Shown: positions 1 through 8,274 of the stretch, one piece after another
How the letters are laid out: each line of letters begins with the position of its first letter
Position numbering within the stretch: the stretch's first letter is position 1
Assembly: GCF_001422815.1 (NCBI RefSeq)
Contig: NZ_LMMP01000008.1
Span: 14,618 to 78,617, forward strand
Source: Methylobacterium sp. Leaf91
Lineage (GTDB): Bacteria > Pseudomonadota > Alphaproteobacteria > Rhizobiales > Beijerinckiaceae
Direction: 5' to 3'
DNA length: 64,000 nt
The notes under the pieces: model-generated
Database searches by the model: none
Told to the model about the DNA's origin: nothing
What the model saw: the letters and a program-made list of their open reading frames with translations, nothing else
Made by a program: the position numbers and the translations under genes

Positions 1-214
1 ATCCGTTCTCCGGCAGCGGTACGACCCTGCTGGCTGCGGAGAAGAGGGACGCGAGGCGCGGGTGCTCGAACTCGACCCGGTCTATGTCGATGTCGCTATC
101 CGGCGCTGGCAGGCCTTCACGGGCCGCGACGCCATTCTCGACGGCACGGACGAGACCTGGGACGAGGTCCGGTCGGCCCGTACGGCCCCTGCCCTGCTCG
201 AGGAGGCTGCGTGA
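1..214 (+). pseudogene. C-terminal part of a site-specific DNA methyltransferase, frameshifted
   Basis: This is the end of a type II-like DNA adenine or cytosine-N4 methyltransferase that starts before the window. Frame 3 reads the SAM-binding motif PFSGSGTTLLAAEK at about positions 3-50. The family continuation ARVLELDPVYVDVAIRRWQ lies in frame 2 from about position 55 and runs to the TGA at 212-214. The two halves are therefore separated by a frameshift near positions 48-54, consistent with loss of one base. The stop overlaps the start of the DUF5681 gene, so the two were probably cotranscribed. Such pairs occur in prophage-like or integrated islands. The frameshift could be real decay or a base-calling error. 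Which base the enzyme modified cannot be told from this fragment. Confidence 0.75.
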
Positions 215-705
215 TGGCGGACGCTGCGAACACCACTGTGACCAAACCGAAGCGACGCACCGCGTACGAGGTCGGGTACGGCAAACCGCCAGCCGACCGT
301 CGCTTCCGGAAGGGCCAGTCCGGCAACCCACGCGGCCGGCCCCGAGGCCACTCGGCACCGCTCGGCCGACGCGATCTTCTGGACGCGTTTACCCAGGCCG
401 CGCGTGAGCCGATTGCCATCACCAAGGATGGCCGCACGATTCGGACGACCCAGATCGAGGCACTCGCCCAGCAACTCACCCGGAAGGCACTGCAGGGCGA
501 CATGAAAGCCGCCAAGCTCCTCTTCGATACCATCAAGGCTCTGGCGCCGGCGGATGAGCCCGATGGCATGTCCCATGAGGAACGGCTGAAGACCCTCGAC
601 GATCGACCGAAGTATGCTCCCAGCATCGAGGTCAGGTTCATCGACGCTGGCGATATGCGCTCAAGGCTCGGAGAGACCTTAGCCCCCTCCACCGATGCTT
701 CATAA
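214..705 (+). CDS. DUF5681 domain-containing protein
   Basis: A small basic protein of about 163 residues. Residues 18-60 carry the DUF5681 signature: VGYGKPPADRRFRKGQSGN followed by a PRGRPRG stretch. The rest is helical and charged with no recognised catalytic motif. An alternative GTG start lies at 211, immediately before the ATG used here. The gene follows the methyltransferase remnant with overlapping stop and start. DUF5681 proteins are often found beside phage terminase or methyltransferase genes, so a phage or island origin is inferred. The molecular function is unknown. Confidence 0.8.
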   Translation: MADAANTTVTKPKRRTAYEVGYGKPPADRRFRKGQSGNPRGRPRGHSAPLGRRDLLDAFTQAAREPIAITKDGRTIRTTQIEALAQQLTRKALQGDMKAAKLLFDTIKALAPADEPDGMSHEERLKTLDDRPKYAPSIEVRFIDAGDMRSRLGETLAPSTDAS

Positions 706-715
706 TCCCAATCAA

Positions 716-747
716 CCGGGGAGCCTCATGGCTCTCCGGCCCTTTTT
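716..747 (+). terminator. Rho-independent terminator after the DUF5681 gene
   Basis: A 10-bp stem (CCGGGGAGCC paired with GGCTCTCCGG, one G-T pair) with a TCAT loop is followed by CCC and a run of five T at 743-747. It starts 11 bases after the DUF5681 stop, the expected place for an intrinsic terminator. Confidence 0.8.
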
Positions 748-1009
748 GCATTTGCCCGAAAGCGATCCCTGTTCCCGCTGATCGGCTTGCCTGTTTCGCC
801 CATACGCGCTCCCTGATGACCAAACTCAATTCCCTGTTCCGCCGCGTAGGGAATTGATCATTAAGTTATTAAATCTGCTGCACTTTTGCTGGGCTAAGAC
901 GTGCCTGGGAGCTGCACCACGCCGTTTTCCCTGTTGTTTTCCCTGTTAGCAGGGAAACGGCGCCAGAGACCGGTTCCGACGGGATGCGTGCTCCACCACC
1001 TTTTTCCCT
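748..1009. other. Intergenic stretch with no gene seen
   Basis: No open frame with family resemblance is seen. The stretch has several copies of the word CCCTGTT and a short AT-richer patch near 850-880. It may be the edge of the insertion-sequence debris that follows. Confidence 0.5.
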
Positions 1010-1453
1010 TTATGATGCCTCGAAATTGACTCGACGCGAGGACCATTCGAGGGCTACCGGAACCGGAAACGTATTTTGACCCCGCTTGGGTGGGTCGCGG
1101 CAAGGGGCGGTCGGAAACGAAACCAACCCACTGTTTGAACCGCGCCGGCCCCGGCGCGCCAGCTTCCGGAGAAACGCCGTCCAGAACGTCGCGGCCTCCG
1201 ACGAGCCGACGTCCATGCCGAGGACCTCGCGCCGGCCGTCACTGTTGACGCCGACCGTCACGATGACGGCGGCCGAGACGATCCGGTCGTTCTCCAGCCG
1301 CTCGGCGCTCTTCTCGTTGTGGGCCGCGCCGGTCAGGCCGCCCACTTCCAACTCCATAAGTCGCTCGGCGGCAAAGCCGATCATTTCGCGCAGCAGATCG
1401 GTGTCGGCGCTCTCCTCCATCAGCCCATGCAGGGCCATGATCTCCTCGGTCAT
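1010..1453 (-). pseudogene. IS256-family transposase, internally deleted and truncated
   Basis: Residues 1-53 match the start of Methylobacterium-type IS256 transposases (LLREMIGFAAERLMELEVGG, then LTGAAHNEKSAERL). Residues 55-105 match a region normally well over 100 residues downstream (VIVTVGVNSDGRREVLGMD, then FWTAFLRKLARRG). The sequence between them, including the first part of the catalytic DDE domain, is missing, with a junction near base 1294. After about 1138 the frame reads unrelated sequence to a chance stop at 1010. The protein lacks a complete catalytic triad and should be inactive. Confidence 0.8.
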
Positions 1454-1495
1454 CGGGGAGCTCTCCGGTTCGGGGCTGGAAGTCGCAACCCGACC

Positions 1496-1888
1496 CTACC
1501 CGGCAACCGCCGATGACCACCCGTCAGCTACACCACTGCCTGGGACACAGCCATGTCGGGCCATGTTCGGGAAGATCGGGCTCTCGTAATCGCTATCGGT
1601 GGTCGTGACATAGCGGCGCCGAACGCGTGGCTGCAGGTCATGGGCGCGCATGAGGCGGCGGACCTTTTTGTGATTCACCCGCCATCCCTGCTGGCGCAGA
1701 GCTGCCTGGACGCGGCGCCAGCCGTAGGCTTCGAACGCGTCGCCGACCGCGGCCATAGCCTCGACTCGGGCGGTGCCGTCGGCAGCACGCATCGGAGCGT
1801 CGTAGTAGGTGGAGTGCGCCAGACTCATCCGTCGGCATCCCTCCGCGACGGAGAGGCTGCCGGGCCGGTGATTACGGACGTAGGCTCG
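1496..1888 (-). pseudogene. IS3-family transposase OrfB, N-terminal fragment
   Basis: Read on the minus strand, the frame carries the N-terminal helix-turn-helix part of an IS3 OrfB: AHSTYYDAP, then YGWRRVQAALRQQGW and NHKKVRRLMRAHDLQPR. It loses family resemblance after SPIFPNMARH near base 1565, before the integrase DDE core. The frame is open upstream of the ATG at 1828 to about 1888 and overlaps the end of orfA, as usual in IS3 elements that make OrfAB by -1 frameshifting. The fragment cannot catalyse transposition. Confidence 0.75.
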
Positions 1889-2178
1889 CTTCTCGGCAAC
1901 GGTCCGTTGCGCAGAGCTCCCTTTAAAAACTCAAGCTCAAGCGCCTGCCGGCCGACGAGCCGTTCGAGCGCGGCGATGCGCGCCTCGTAGGCTTGGATCG
2001 TGTCGTCGGCGGCCGCGTCATCATCGAACGCGCCGGCCTCGTACTTCTGCACTCAGACGCGCACGAGGTTGCGCAAGAGATCGTGGCGCTTGGCCAAGCC
2101 GTGCAGCGTCTCGCCGGACAGGTACTCCTGCGCAACCTGACGCTCGAACGCGACGCTATGGGAACGGTGTCGTGCCAT
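1825..2178 (-). pseudogene. IS3-family transposase OrfA with an internal stop codon
   Basis: From the ATG at 2178 the frame reads a typical IS3 OrfA: RHRSHSVAFERQVAQEYLSG, then a helix-turn-helix segment. A TGA at 2055-2053 stands where the family normally has Trp in a V-R-V-W-V-Q motif. Downstream the same frame continues as family sequence (QKYEAGAFDDDA, ARIAALERLVGRQALELEFL), including the leucine-zipper-like part. One G-to-A change from TGG explains the stop. Together with the truncated orfB this confirms a dead element. Confidence 0.75.
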
Positions 2179-2525
2179 GGTCTTCATCCTTCGAAGATCC
2201 AACAATCCGGTCAATCAGCCTTGCCCAATCCGTCCACCCCCAGGGCCCCCCTCCAAGTATCTCGGCGCAATTCAGCATGTCGCGATAGGACGTCGTTGTC
2301 CGGTGCGTAACGTAGGAAGCGTTCGTCCAGCACCTACTCGGTGAAAAGGACGATGACGGAGCGTGTGCCCTGTCGCTCCCGTCGAACCGTTCAGTCGTTT
2401 TCTTCATCGCATCGATCAGAATTACGCGCTTACCGAATTGTAGATCGGACGGCATTCTGAGGGGGCGCTGTCGATGAGGATTCGCGCCGCGAACCCCGCA
2501 ACCGGACGCGACCGAACCGAGATAC
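2179..2525. other. Intergenic stretch flanking the IS remnants
   Basis: It holds the presumed end of the IS3 element upstream of orfA, but I could not define the inverted repeat. Open frames here on both strands have no recognisable domains and look like chance GC-rich frames. Confidence 0.4.
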
Positions 2526-3001
2526 TTGTCCCGGAAGACGCCAACCATGGCCGCCTCAGCGACGACTCCTGCCCCACGTGCCGCTGCCCGCCCTGCCCGT
2601 CGCGACGCGCCGGTTTCGGCCGGGCCCGCACGCGCTCGCCCGATGGGGGATGTCGTGCGGCCGCTCGCTGCAGCGATCCTGACACCGCTGGCCTATGCCG
2701 CCGAATGGCCTTTCACCGGTGACGGCAATGCCACCTTCTGGACCTGCCTCGCCTTCGTCGGTCCCGTCCCACGGCCTTCTGCTTCTGCGCCGTCAACGCC
2801 GCGAGCGCGCGATCTTCGGCGAGGGCGATCTCGAACCTCATGGTCGCGGTGCCAGTCACCGGTCTCGCCCTCTCCATCACAGCCCTGCACGAGGCCCCGA
2901 GCCTCGACCTGATCGTCGATCCTTTGCCATCGTGCTGGGCATCGCCGCGAGCACGTACCGATCCCGTCCCTGACTTCCCCACCAAACGAGGAGCACTCTA
3001 A
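2526..3001 (+). pseudogene. Possible decayed small membrane protein
   Basis: Three plus-strand frames in succession read hydrophobic segments that look like parts of one membrane protein. They are RPLAAAILTPLAYAAEWPF followed by FWTCLAFVG (frame of 2526), NLMVAVPVTGLALSITALHE (frame of 2777), and FAIVLGIAASTY (frame of 2695, stop at 2973). Two frameshifts would be needed to join them. No family was recognised, so this is an inference from the succession of hydrophobic stretches in a region of other gene debris. It could be non-coding. Confidence 0.25.
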
Positions 3002-4017
3002 TGAAGGCCGTCGGTTTTCACACATCCCTGCCGATCGAGAACGAAGTGTCTCTGGTCGATCTCGACCTGCCAGCCCCGACGCCCGGTCTGCGCGATCTGC
3101 TCGTCCGGGTGCAGGCCGTCTCGGTGAACCCCGTCGACGCAAAGGTCCGCGCCCGCGTCACCCCGGCCGAGGGCCAGCCGCACATCCTCGGCTACGACGC
3201 GGTCGGAATCGTCGAGGCGGTCGGCGAAGAGGCCCGACTGTTTCGAACCGGGGATACCGTGTTCTACGCCGGAGCGCTGGGGCGGCCCGGGACGAATGCC
3301 GAGCTCCACTGCGTCGATGAACGCATCGTCGGCCACAAGCCCGCTTCGCTCTCGGCGGCCGAGGCCGCAGCGATGCCGCTGACCGCGATCACCGCCTGGG
3401 AAGCTTTGTTCGACCGGCTCGACGTCGGCAAGCCGGTGCCGGGTGCCGCCCGGTCGATCCTCATCATCGGCGGGGCGGGCGGCGTCGGATCCATCGCGAC
3501 GCAGCTCGCCCGCCAGCTCACGGATCTGACCGTCATCACCACCGCCTCGCGGCCCGAGACCGCCGCCTGGAGCCGCGAGCTCGGTGCCCATCACATCATC
3601 GATCACACCCAATCGATCGCTGCCGAGATCGCGGCGCTGGGATTGGGCGCACCGGGCTTCGTGTTCTCGACCACCAACACCGATCAGCACGTGGCCGAGA
3701 TCGCCGAACTGATCGCGCCGCAGGGTCGCTTCGCGCTGATCGACGATCCGGAGAGCCTCAACGTGGTACCCTTCAAGCGCAAGAGCGTGTCGACCCACTG
3801 GGAGTTCATGTTCACGCGCTCGATGTTCGAGACCGCCGACATGGAAGCACAGGGGCGGCTCCTCGACGAGGTTGCGCGCCTCGTGGATGCGGGCACGCTG
3901 AAAACCACCTTCGCCGAGAGCTTCGGCCCGATCTCGGCCGTCAACCTTCGGCGTGCGCATGCGCTGATCGAGAGCGGGCGGGCCAAGGGCAAGATCGTCC
4001 TGGAGGGCTGGGCATGA
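3001..4017 (+). CDS. Zinc-type alcohol dehydrogenase-like (MDR family) NADPH oxidoreductase
   Basis: A 338-residue medium-chain dehydrogenase/reductase close to quinone oxidoreductase-like enzymes. The N-terminal GroES-like substrate domain (about 1-125) carries VSVNPVDAKVR and HILGYDAVGIV. The Rossmann domain (about 145-280) carries the NAD(P)H-binding motif GGAGGVGSIATQLARQL. The cysteines of a structural zinc lobe are absent, as in the quinone-reductase branch. A good ribosome-binding site (GAGGAGC) sits 6-7 bases before the ATG. The stop overlaps the ATG of the broken cupin gene by ATGA, so the two formed a transcription unit. Likely role: cytosolic reduction of small quinones or enones. 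The substrate is unknown. Confidence 0.88.
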   Translation: MKAVGFHTSLPIENEVSLVDLDLPAPTPGLRDLLVRVQAVSVNPVDAKVRARVTPAEGQPHILGYDAVGIVEAVGEEARLFRTGDTVFYAGALGRPGTNAELHCVDERIVGHKPASLSAAEAAAMPLTAITAWEALFDRLDVGKPVPGAARSILIIGGAGGVGSIATQLARQLTDLTVITTASRPETAAWSRELGAHHIIDHTQSIAAEIAALGLGAPGFVFSTTNTDQHVAEIAELIAPQGRFALIDDPESLNVVPFKRKSVSTHWEFMFTRSMFETADMEAQGRLLDEVARLVDAGTLKTTFAESFGPISAVNLRRAHALIESGRAKGKIVLEGWA

Positions 4018-4282
4018 GCGGGGCATCGGCCCCGGACAGGCGTAGCGTGTTGGCGGGCGCCGGTGCGGCGATGTTGTTCGCGTCTGGGCCAGCCCACTCG
4101 GCCCTGGCGAACTCCTGTCCTTCGAGCGCGGCACCGTTCACGCCCTGCCGACGATCACGCAGGGGCCGATGATCTTCCTCTCGATCGACACGCCGCGCCG
4201 CGCGCCCACCGATATCATCTTCGTCGATCCCGCCGACGGGGCGCCCGAGACCTTCATGGCCTGCAACGCCCCGGAGGCTTGA
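4014..4282 (+). pseudogene. Tat-signal cupin protein, frameshifted remnant
   Basis: The ATG at 4014 opens a twin-arginine-like signal peptide (DRRSVLAGAGAAMLFASG) that runs into a short out-of-frame end. In the next frame the text LGPGELLSFERGTVHALP, then GPMIFLSIDTPRRAPTDIIF and VDPADG, continues to TGA at 4280-4282. That part is the C-terminal half of a cupin domain. Most of the cupin barrel, including the first metal-binding motif, is missing between the two. An internal deletion plus frameshift explains this. The reading frame overlaps the oxidoreductase gene upstream by 4 bases. Probably not functional. Confidence 0.6.
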
Positions 4283-4357
4283 GCACCGCTCGCGGTTGGT
4301 GGAATGTCGAGGCCGAAAGGGGTCCGAACGTCCGGCGAGCGCTGTGAAGTTCGACGA

Positions 4358-4654
4358 TCAGGCGATCCTGTTCAGGATTTCGATCGCGAGCGGCTCGCTC
4401 AGGAGTTCGTCGAAGCGGGCGGCGAGCGTTCGGAAATTCGCGCCATCGGCATGGATGTCGAGGGCGGCCTGACTTTCCCAGACCTCGTACATCACGATCG
4501 TGCCGGGCCGCTCACGACTTTCGTGAGCCACATAGGCGAGACAGCCGGGTTCCGCGAGCACGGCGGGCACCAGCGCCGCCATGGCCTGAACTAGCGCTGC
4601 CTCCTGTCCTTCGCGGGCCACAAGGCGGGCGATCAGATGGACGTGCTCGGACAT
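4358..4654 (-). CDS. Putative quinol monooxygenase (ABM domain)
   Basis: A 98-residue protein covering one antibiotic-biosynthesis monooxygenase (ABM, YgiN-like) ferredoxin-like domain. Typical features are VHLIARLVAREGQE at the start, EPGCLAYVAHES in the middle and VMYEVWESQAALDIHA with the conserved E-W pair. Such proteins act as cofactor-free dimers on quinols or polyphenols. It lies downstream of a LysR gene on the same strand, with 87 bases between them, so the regulator may control it. The substrate is unknown. Confidence 0.8.
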   Translation of the reverse strand: MSEHVHLIARLVAREGQEAALVQAMAALVPAVLAEPGCLAYVAHESRERPGTIVMYEVWESQAALDIHADGANFRTLAARFDELLSEPLAIEILNRIA

Positions 4655-4741
4655 GATCTGCTTATCCCTGCTTCTGTACCGGCCCCGCCGGACCCCATCA
4701 TGGTGCGCAACGCCCCAGACGTGCTGATCGTCCGCCGACGC

Positions 4742-5620
4742 TCAGGCCGCGATGGTGAGCCCGTCATGGCCGGCGAGGCTCTGGCTGAGGAAGGTGATCA
4801 GTGGCTCCACGAGGTCGGGTGCCCGGTCTTCGCCGAGTACGCTGACCTCGGTCATGGGCAGGGCCGGCCAGAGCTCGGGCGCCCGCAGGATCTGTATGCC
4901 CTCCTGCACGAAGGAGCGCCCGAGCAACGTCACCCCGAGCCCGCCCGCCACCGCTGCCTGGACGCCCATCAGGCTGCTCGCCGTGCACGCGGCGACCCAG
5001 TCGCGCCGCACGGAATCGAGGGCCGCGATCATCTGCTCGCGATAGCTGCAGGGGGCCGCCAGCATCACCAGGCGCGCGGGCTTCGTAAAATCGAGCTGAT
5101 AATCGGCGGAGGCGAGCCAGACGAGGGGCTCGCGCCAGATCACGCGCCCCCGCCCGTTCGCACCACTGCGCTTGACGATGACCGCATCGACCCGGTCCGC
5201 GTCGTAGGCTTCGAGGAGGTTGCAGCTCAACCCCGTCATCAGCGCGATATGGACGTCGGGATAGAGGCGGCCGAACCGGGCGAGGAGCTTCGGCAACTGA
5301 CCGGGGATGAAGTCCTCCGACACACCGAGCCGCAGGGTGCCGCTCGCCGGCGGCTCCCGCCATCCGCGCAGGAACCGGTCGTTGAACTCCAGCATCTGGC
5401 GGGCCGCCACGAGCAGGCGCTCGCCGTCCGGCGTCAGTCCAAGCATGCGGCTGGTCCGGTCGAAGACCCGCCGGCCCAGGATCTCCTCAAGGCGCAGGAC
5501 TTTCTGGCTCACCGCCGATTGCGAGCGATGCACGACGTCGGCGGCGGCCGTGAAACTCCCCGTCTCGGCCACCGCCACGAAGGCCCGCAGCAGGTCGAGT
5601 TCCAGATCCGGGTGTCGCAT
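4742..5620 (-). CDS. LysR-family transcriptional regulator
   Basis: About 292 residues. The N-terminal winged helix-turn-helix (DLLRAFVAVAETGSFTAAAD, SQSAVSQKVLRLEEILGRRVF) is followed by a LysR substrate-binding domain with GTLRLGVSEDF at its start. I chose the ATG at 5620 (MRHPDLELDLL) because the LysR domain begins about there. An ATG at 5638 is also possible, and the open frame extends further upstream without family resemblance. The nearest candidate target on the same strand is the quinol monooxygenase gene downstream. The effector is unknown. Confidence 0.88.
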   Translation of the reverse strand: MRHPDLELDLLRAFVAVAETGSFTAAADVVHRSQSAVSQKVLRLEEILGRRVFDRTSRMLGLTPDGERLLVAARQMLEFNDRFLRGWREPPASGTLRLGVSEDFIPGQLPKLLARFGRLYPDVHIALMTGLSCNLLEAYDADRVDAVIVKRSGANGRGRVIWREPLVWLASADYQLDFTKPARLVMLAAPCSYREQMIAALDSVRRDWVAACTASSLMGVQAAVAGGLGVTLLGRSFVQEGIQILRAPELWPALPMTEVSVLGEDRAPDLVEPLITFLSQSLAGHDGLTIAA

Positions 5621-5699
5621 CGCTCCGCCGTCTCCCATGTTCGCAGGCGCGCCAGCTTCGAGACCTGCCTCGCGCAGACCGCCCGCCGGTGCGATGCCC

Positions 5700-6410
5700 T
5701 CAGCCACCCACCGAGGAAGATGCAGACCGGGCGACGGGGCCTTCAAATGTCTCGACATGCTCGTCCGCCGGAAGCACGACAACCCGCGTCTCGACCGGAA
5801 CGCGGCCGTAGAGATCGATGATGTCTTGGTTGAACATCCGGATACAGCCGGAGGAGACATCGGTGCCGATGGATTGCGGTTCTGTGGTGCCGTGGATGCG
5901 GTAGAGCGTATCGCGCGGACCTTCGAACAGGTAGAGCGCGCGCGGTCCTAGCGGGTTGCCGGGACCCCCGGCCATGCCGTTGCGCCACGGCCCGTTGCGG
6001 TCGGGTTCCCGTGCGATCATGTCCGCCGTCGGGGTCCAGCGTGGCCACTCGGCCTTGCGTCCCACCCGCGCCGACCCGCTCCAGGCCAGACCGGCCCTGC
6101 CGACGCCGACACCATAACGCAGGGCTCGGCCGTTCTCGCGTACGAGATAGAGAAACTTGTTACCCGGATCGACGACCAGCGTACCCGGCGTTTCGGCGCG
6201 CGGATACGCGACCTCCTGGCGAAAGTAGCGGGGATCGATGCTGCCGATTTCGGTCGCCGGAAGGGGGAAGCGTTCGTCGGGACGCGCACCATACATGGCG
6301 GTGAACGCCGCGTTCGGTGACGGTACCACGGCCTCGCGCCGGGCCTCCATGGTCACGCAGCCACCGCCGGCAAGGCTCACCCAGGCCAGCCGGACGAGGA
6401 TCGGAAGCAT
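5700..6410 (-). CDS. L,D-transpeptidase (YkuD domain)
   Basis: About 236 residues. The N-terminus MLPILVRLAWVSLAGGGC is hydrophobic and ends in a lipobox-like Cys, suggesting export and perhaps lipidation. The YkuD domain spans about 85-220, with the motif HGTTEPQSIG followed by SSGCIRMFNQDI, giving the catalytic Cys and the nearby Arg. Many family members have SHGCIRM; here a Ser replaces that His. The enzyme would form 3-3 cross-links in peptidoglycan or attach proteins to it, in the periplasm. An upstream ATG at 6458 is possible. It lies 80 bases upstream of the LysR gene on the same strand, probably without functional link. Confidence 0.88.
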   Translation of the reverse strand: MLPILVRLAWVSLAGGGCVTMEARREAVVPSPNAAFTAMYGARPDERFPLPATEIGSIDPRYFRQEVAYPRAETPGTLVVDPGNKFLYLVRENGRALRYGVGVGRAGLAWSGSARVGRKAEWPRWTPTADMIAREPDRNGPWRNGMAGGPGNPLGPRALYLFEGPRDTLYRIHGTTEPQSIGTDVSSGCIRMFNQDIIDLYGRVPVETRVVVLPADEHVETFEGPVARSASSSVGG

Positions 6411-6671
6411 AGGGCCGCCTCTACGCCGGAGGGAGGCAGCCGATCCCGACTTAGTCATGAGGCGTGCTACCTTTCCAGAGACGTTCGGCGCCGAAGGCAT
6501 CGGATGGCCGTCAGACGCTCAGGAAAGATGCCTTTCGTCTAGGCCTGAGGGAAACGCATAGTTCTGATGGGTTTCAGATGACGATCGAATAGACGGCGCG
6601 CACCGGTAACGCGTCATCGCCCTCGATGCCGGCTTTCTGAACCTCTGCCGCAAGATAGCGACGCCCGACGA

Positions 6672-7427
6672 TCAGGCAGGCACGAGAGTTTTGCTCAACC
6701 TGGCCCGTGCTTCGTTGGCCAGGCGGTGCAGGACATCCGCGTAGCGCGTGAGCAAGCGCGCGAGAGGCGAGCGCCACAGGCCGTGTCCGTCATCACAGAG
6801 CGGATCGTTCACCACGGGACTGCCATCGGCGCCCACCAGGACGTTGCCGATGTTCGGATCGAGGCCTTGCGGCGATACCGCACGCAAGGACGCGACATAG
6901 GCTTCGTATCCGGGCCACGCGGCCCTGAAGTCTTCGCGGATCCCGTCGAAGCTCGCGTGATCGATCCGTGGCTCGTGGGCCGGCCATTCCACCTTGAACC
7001 GGTCTCGGACGCCCTCGTCCATCGCGACGCCCGGATGGTCCGCGATGACGGCATGGGCATAGGCCAGCCACCAGGCATCCCGCGCCGGATTCGTGAGCCG
7101 TGAGCCCACGGTCATCAGCGCGCCGCAGCGGCTGACCTGCAGGTCGTGGATACGCGGCGCGTGCGGGCCATCGGAGCCTGCGAACCCCTTGCGAAGCAGG
7201 GCCGCATAATCGCCGAACCCATCGGCCTTGCGTGCGAAGCGCACGACGACGTCCGGATGGTCCGGATGCGCATGGACGGTACCATGGTACCCGAATCCGA
7301 TCTCCGACCAGCCTGTGGCGATGAGCGCGGCATAGGCTTCCGCGGCCGACCGTTCGGCAATGCCCAGGACCGCGAGCGAAGGACTGGACGTCCTTCCGTG
7401 AGTTCTGAACCCGAACATCGCAGCCAC
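6672..7427 (-). CDS. Kinase-fold hypothetical protein
   Basis: A 251-residue protein with scattered features of the protein-kinase/aminoglycoside-phosphotransferase fold. GFGYHGTVHAHPDHPDVVVRFAR resembles a glycine loop followed by the strand holding the ATP-binding Lys or Arg. Near residues 185-215, GLDPNIGNVLVGADGSPVVNDP resembles the catalytic-loop and metal-binding Asp region. The usual HxD is not clear (LDPNIGN instead), so catalytic activity is uncertain. No transmembrane segment is seen. The gene is upstream of the L,D-transpeptidase on the same strand but separated by about 260 bases. Confidence 0.55.
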   Translation of the reverse strand: MAAMFGFRTHGRTSSPSLAVLGIAERSAAEAYAALIATGWSEIGFGYHGTVHAHPDHPDVVVRFARKADGFGDYAALLRKGFAGSDGPHAPRIHDLQVSRCGALMTVGSRLTNPARDAWWLAYAHAVIADHPGVAMDEGVRDRFKVEWPAHEPRIDHASFDGIREDFRAAWPGYEAYVASLRAVSPQGLDPNIGNVLVGADGSPVVNDPLCDDGHGLWRSPLARLLTRYADVLHRLANEARARLSKTLVPA

Positions 7428-7562
7428 TCCTTCCTGCCGAACGACAATCCGACGCGACGCGCTCTCAGCAGCCGCACGGGGGCGGCGTCGAGGCGGGGCC
7501 GGACGGGCAGGTCCGGCAAAGATCCAGGAGACCCTGTCGATGTCGGGGGCAGCGTGACGCGG

Positions 7563-7580
7563 GTGTCACTCCACTGTCAT
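7563..7580 (+). promoter_or_regulatory. Possible Pho box
   Basis: GTGTCAC, a 4-base spacer, then CTGTCAT: two 7-base direct repeats as in PhoB boxes, the second perfect. It lies about 135 bases upstream of the kinase-fold gene but points away from it, and no plus-strand gene follows. It may be chance. It is recorded because a Pit transporter is nearby. Confidence 0.25.
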
Positions 7581-7605
7581 GGAATGACCGGTGCTTTCGA
7601 AAAGT

Positions 7606-8166
7606 TCAATCCCTGTGGGGAAGTAAATCGGCGGTGCGTGGGAATGAGCCAATCTGACCCATCATTCCTCGAGGAGCCACCATACCCGCCAGCAGGTCGC
7701 GGGCCAGGATCCCCTCCGCCTCGCTTAGTCCAAGCTCTGCAACGGGACGAACGTGCCGACCCGCATGGGCCGGGCCGACCTCTACGTCGTCGAGGACGAG
7801 GTAGTGCGTGATGTGGTTCCGGCTCGCGTGTTCGGTGATCTCATCGCCGCGCCCGGCTTGCTCGGCGGGAAGCATCGCGCCCGTTTCGGCATTCCTGCTC
7901 GTCGGCAGGATGGCCGTCCGCCAGTCCGGGTGAAAGCAGTCCTCGGATAGGCCGGCTTCCACCAGTGTCGGGCGGCAATCGTCGACGCGCCATGTGGACG
8001 ACACGACCACCTTCGCGTCGAACTCCCGTACCAGGGCGGCAACGAGGGCGACCTGGGTCGGGTTGAGCCTGTCCTTCCCGGCTTGCCGTTGAAAGTCCAC
8101 CGTCGTGACGACGCCGTCCACGTCGAGGTAGATCGTCAGCGCTCCCGCCCCTGTTCGTTCGCTCAA
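7606..8166 (-). CDS. HAD-domain protein (Swiss-Army-Knife RNA repair-like)
   Basis: About 186 residues. It opens with a HAD motif I, IYLDVDGVV, and has a motif II region VVVSSTWR typical of the small HAD proteins grouped with RNA-repair-like HADs. A later VLDDVEVG supplies the acidic residues of motif IV. No cap domain is evident. The family's likely activity is Mg-dependent phosphatase; the substrate is unknown. It lies about 110 bases downstream of the Pit phosphate transporter on the same strand. A shared transcript and a role in phosphate recovery are possible but speculative. Confidence 0.7.
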   Translation of the reverse strand: MSERTGAGALTIYLDVDGVVTTVDFQRQAGKDRLNPTQVALVAALVREFDAKVVVSSTWRVDDCRPTLVEAGLSEDCFHPDWRTAILPTSRNAETGAMLPAEQAGRGDEITEHASRNHITHYLVLDDVEVGPAHAGRHVRPVAELGLSEAEGILARDLLAGMVAPRGMMGQIGSFPRTADLLPHRD

Positions 8167-8274
8167 GGGGCCAGTCCCGTTTCGTGAAGCAACCCTGCTT
8201 CGGCCGTGGACGCCTACCGCGGGACGCTGCGATCGTCCAGCATCGGGTCCCCGGCCGGCGACGTCGAGGTGCCG

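Larger units (their letters stand above)
1010..2178 (-). mobile_element. Nested remnants of an IS256-family and an IS3-family insertion sequence
   Basis: Pieces of two transposase systems lie head to tail on the minus strand. The IS3-type orfA and the start of orfB span about 2178 to 1580, and an IS256 transposase remnant spans 1453 to about 1138. The orfB frame loses its family resemblance near 1560-1580, just where the upstream sequence of the IS256 remnant begins. This is consistent with the IS256 element having landed inside the IS3 element. No terminal inverted repeats or target duplications could be placed with confidence. Neither element can move by itself. Confidence 0.7.
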
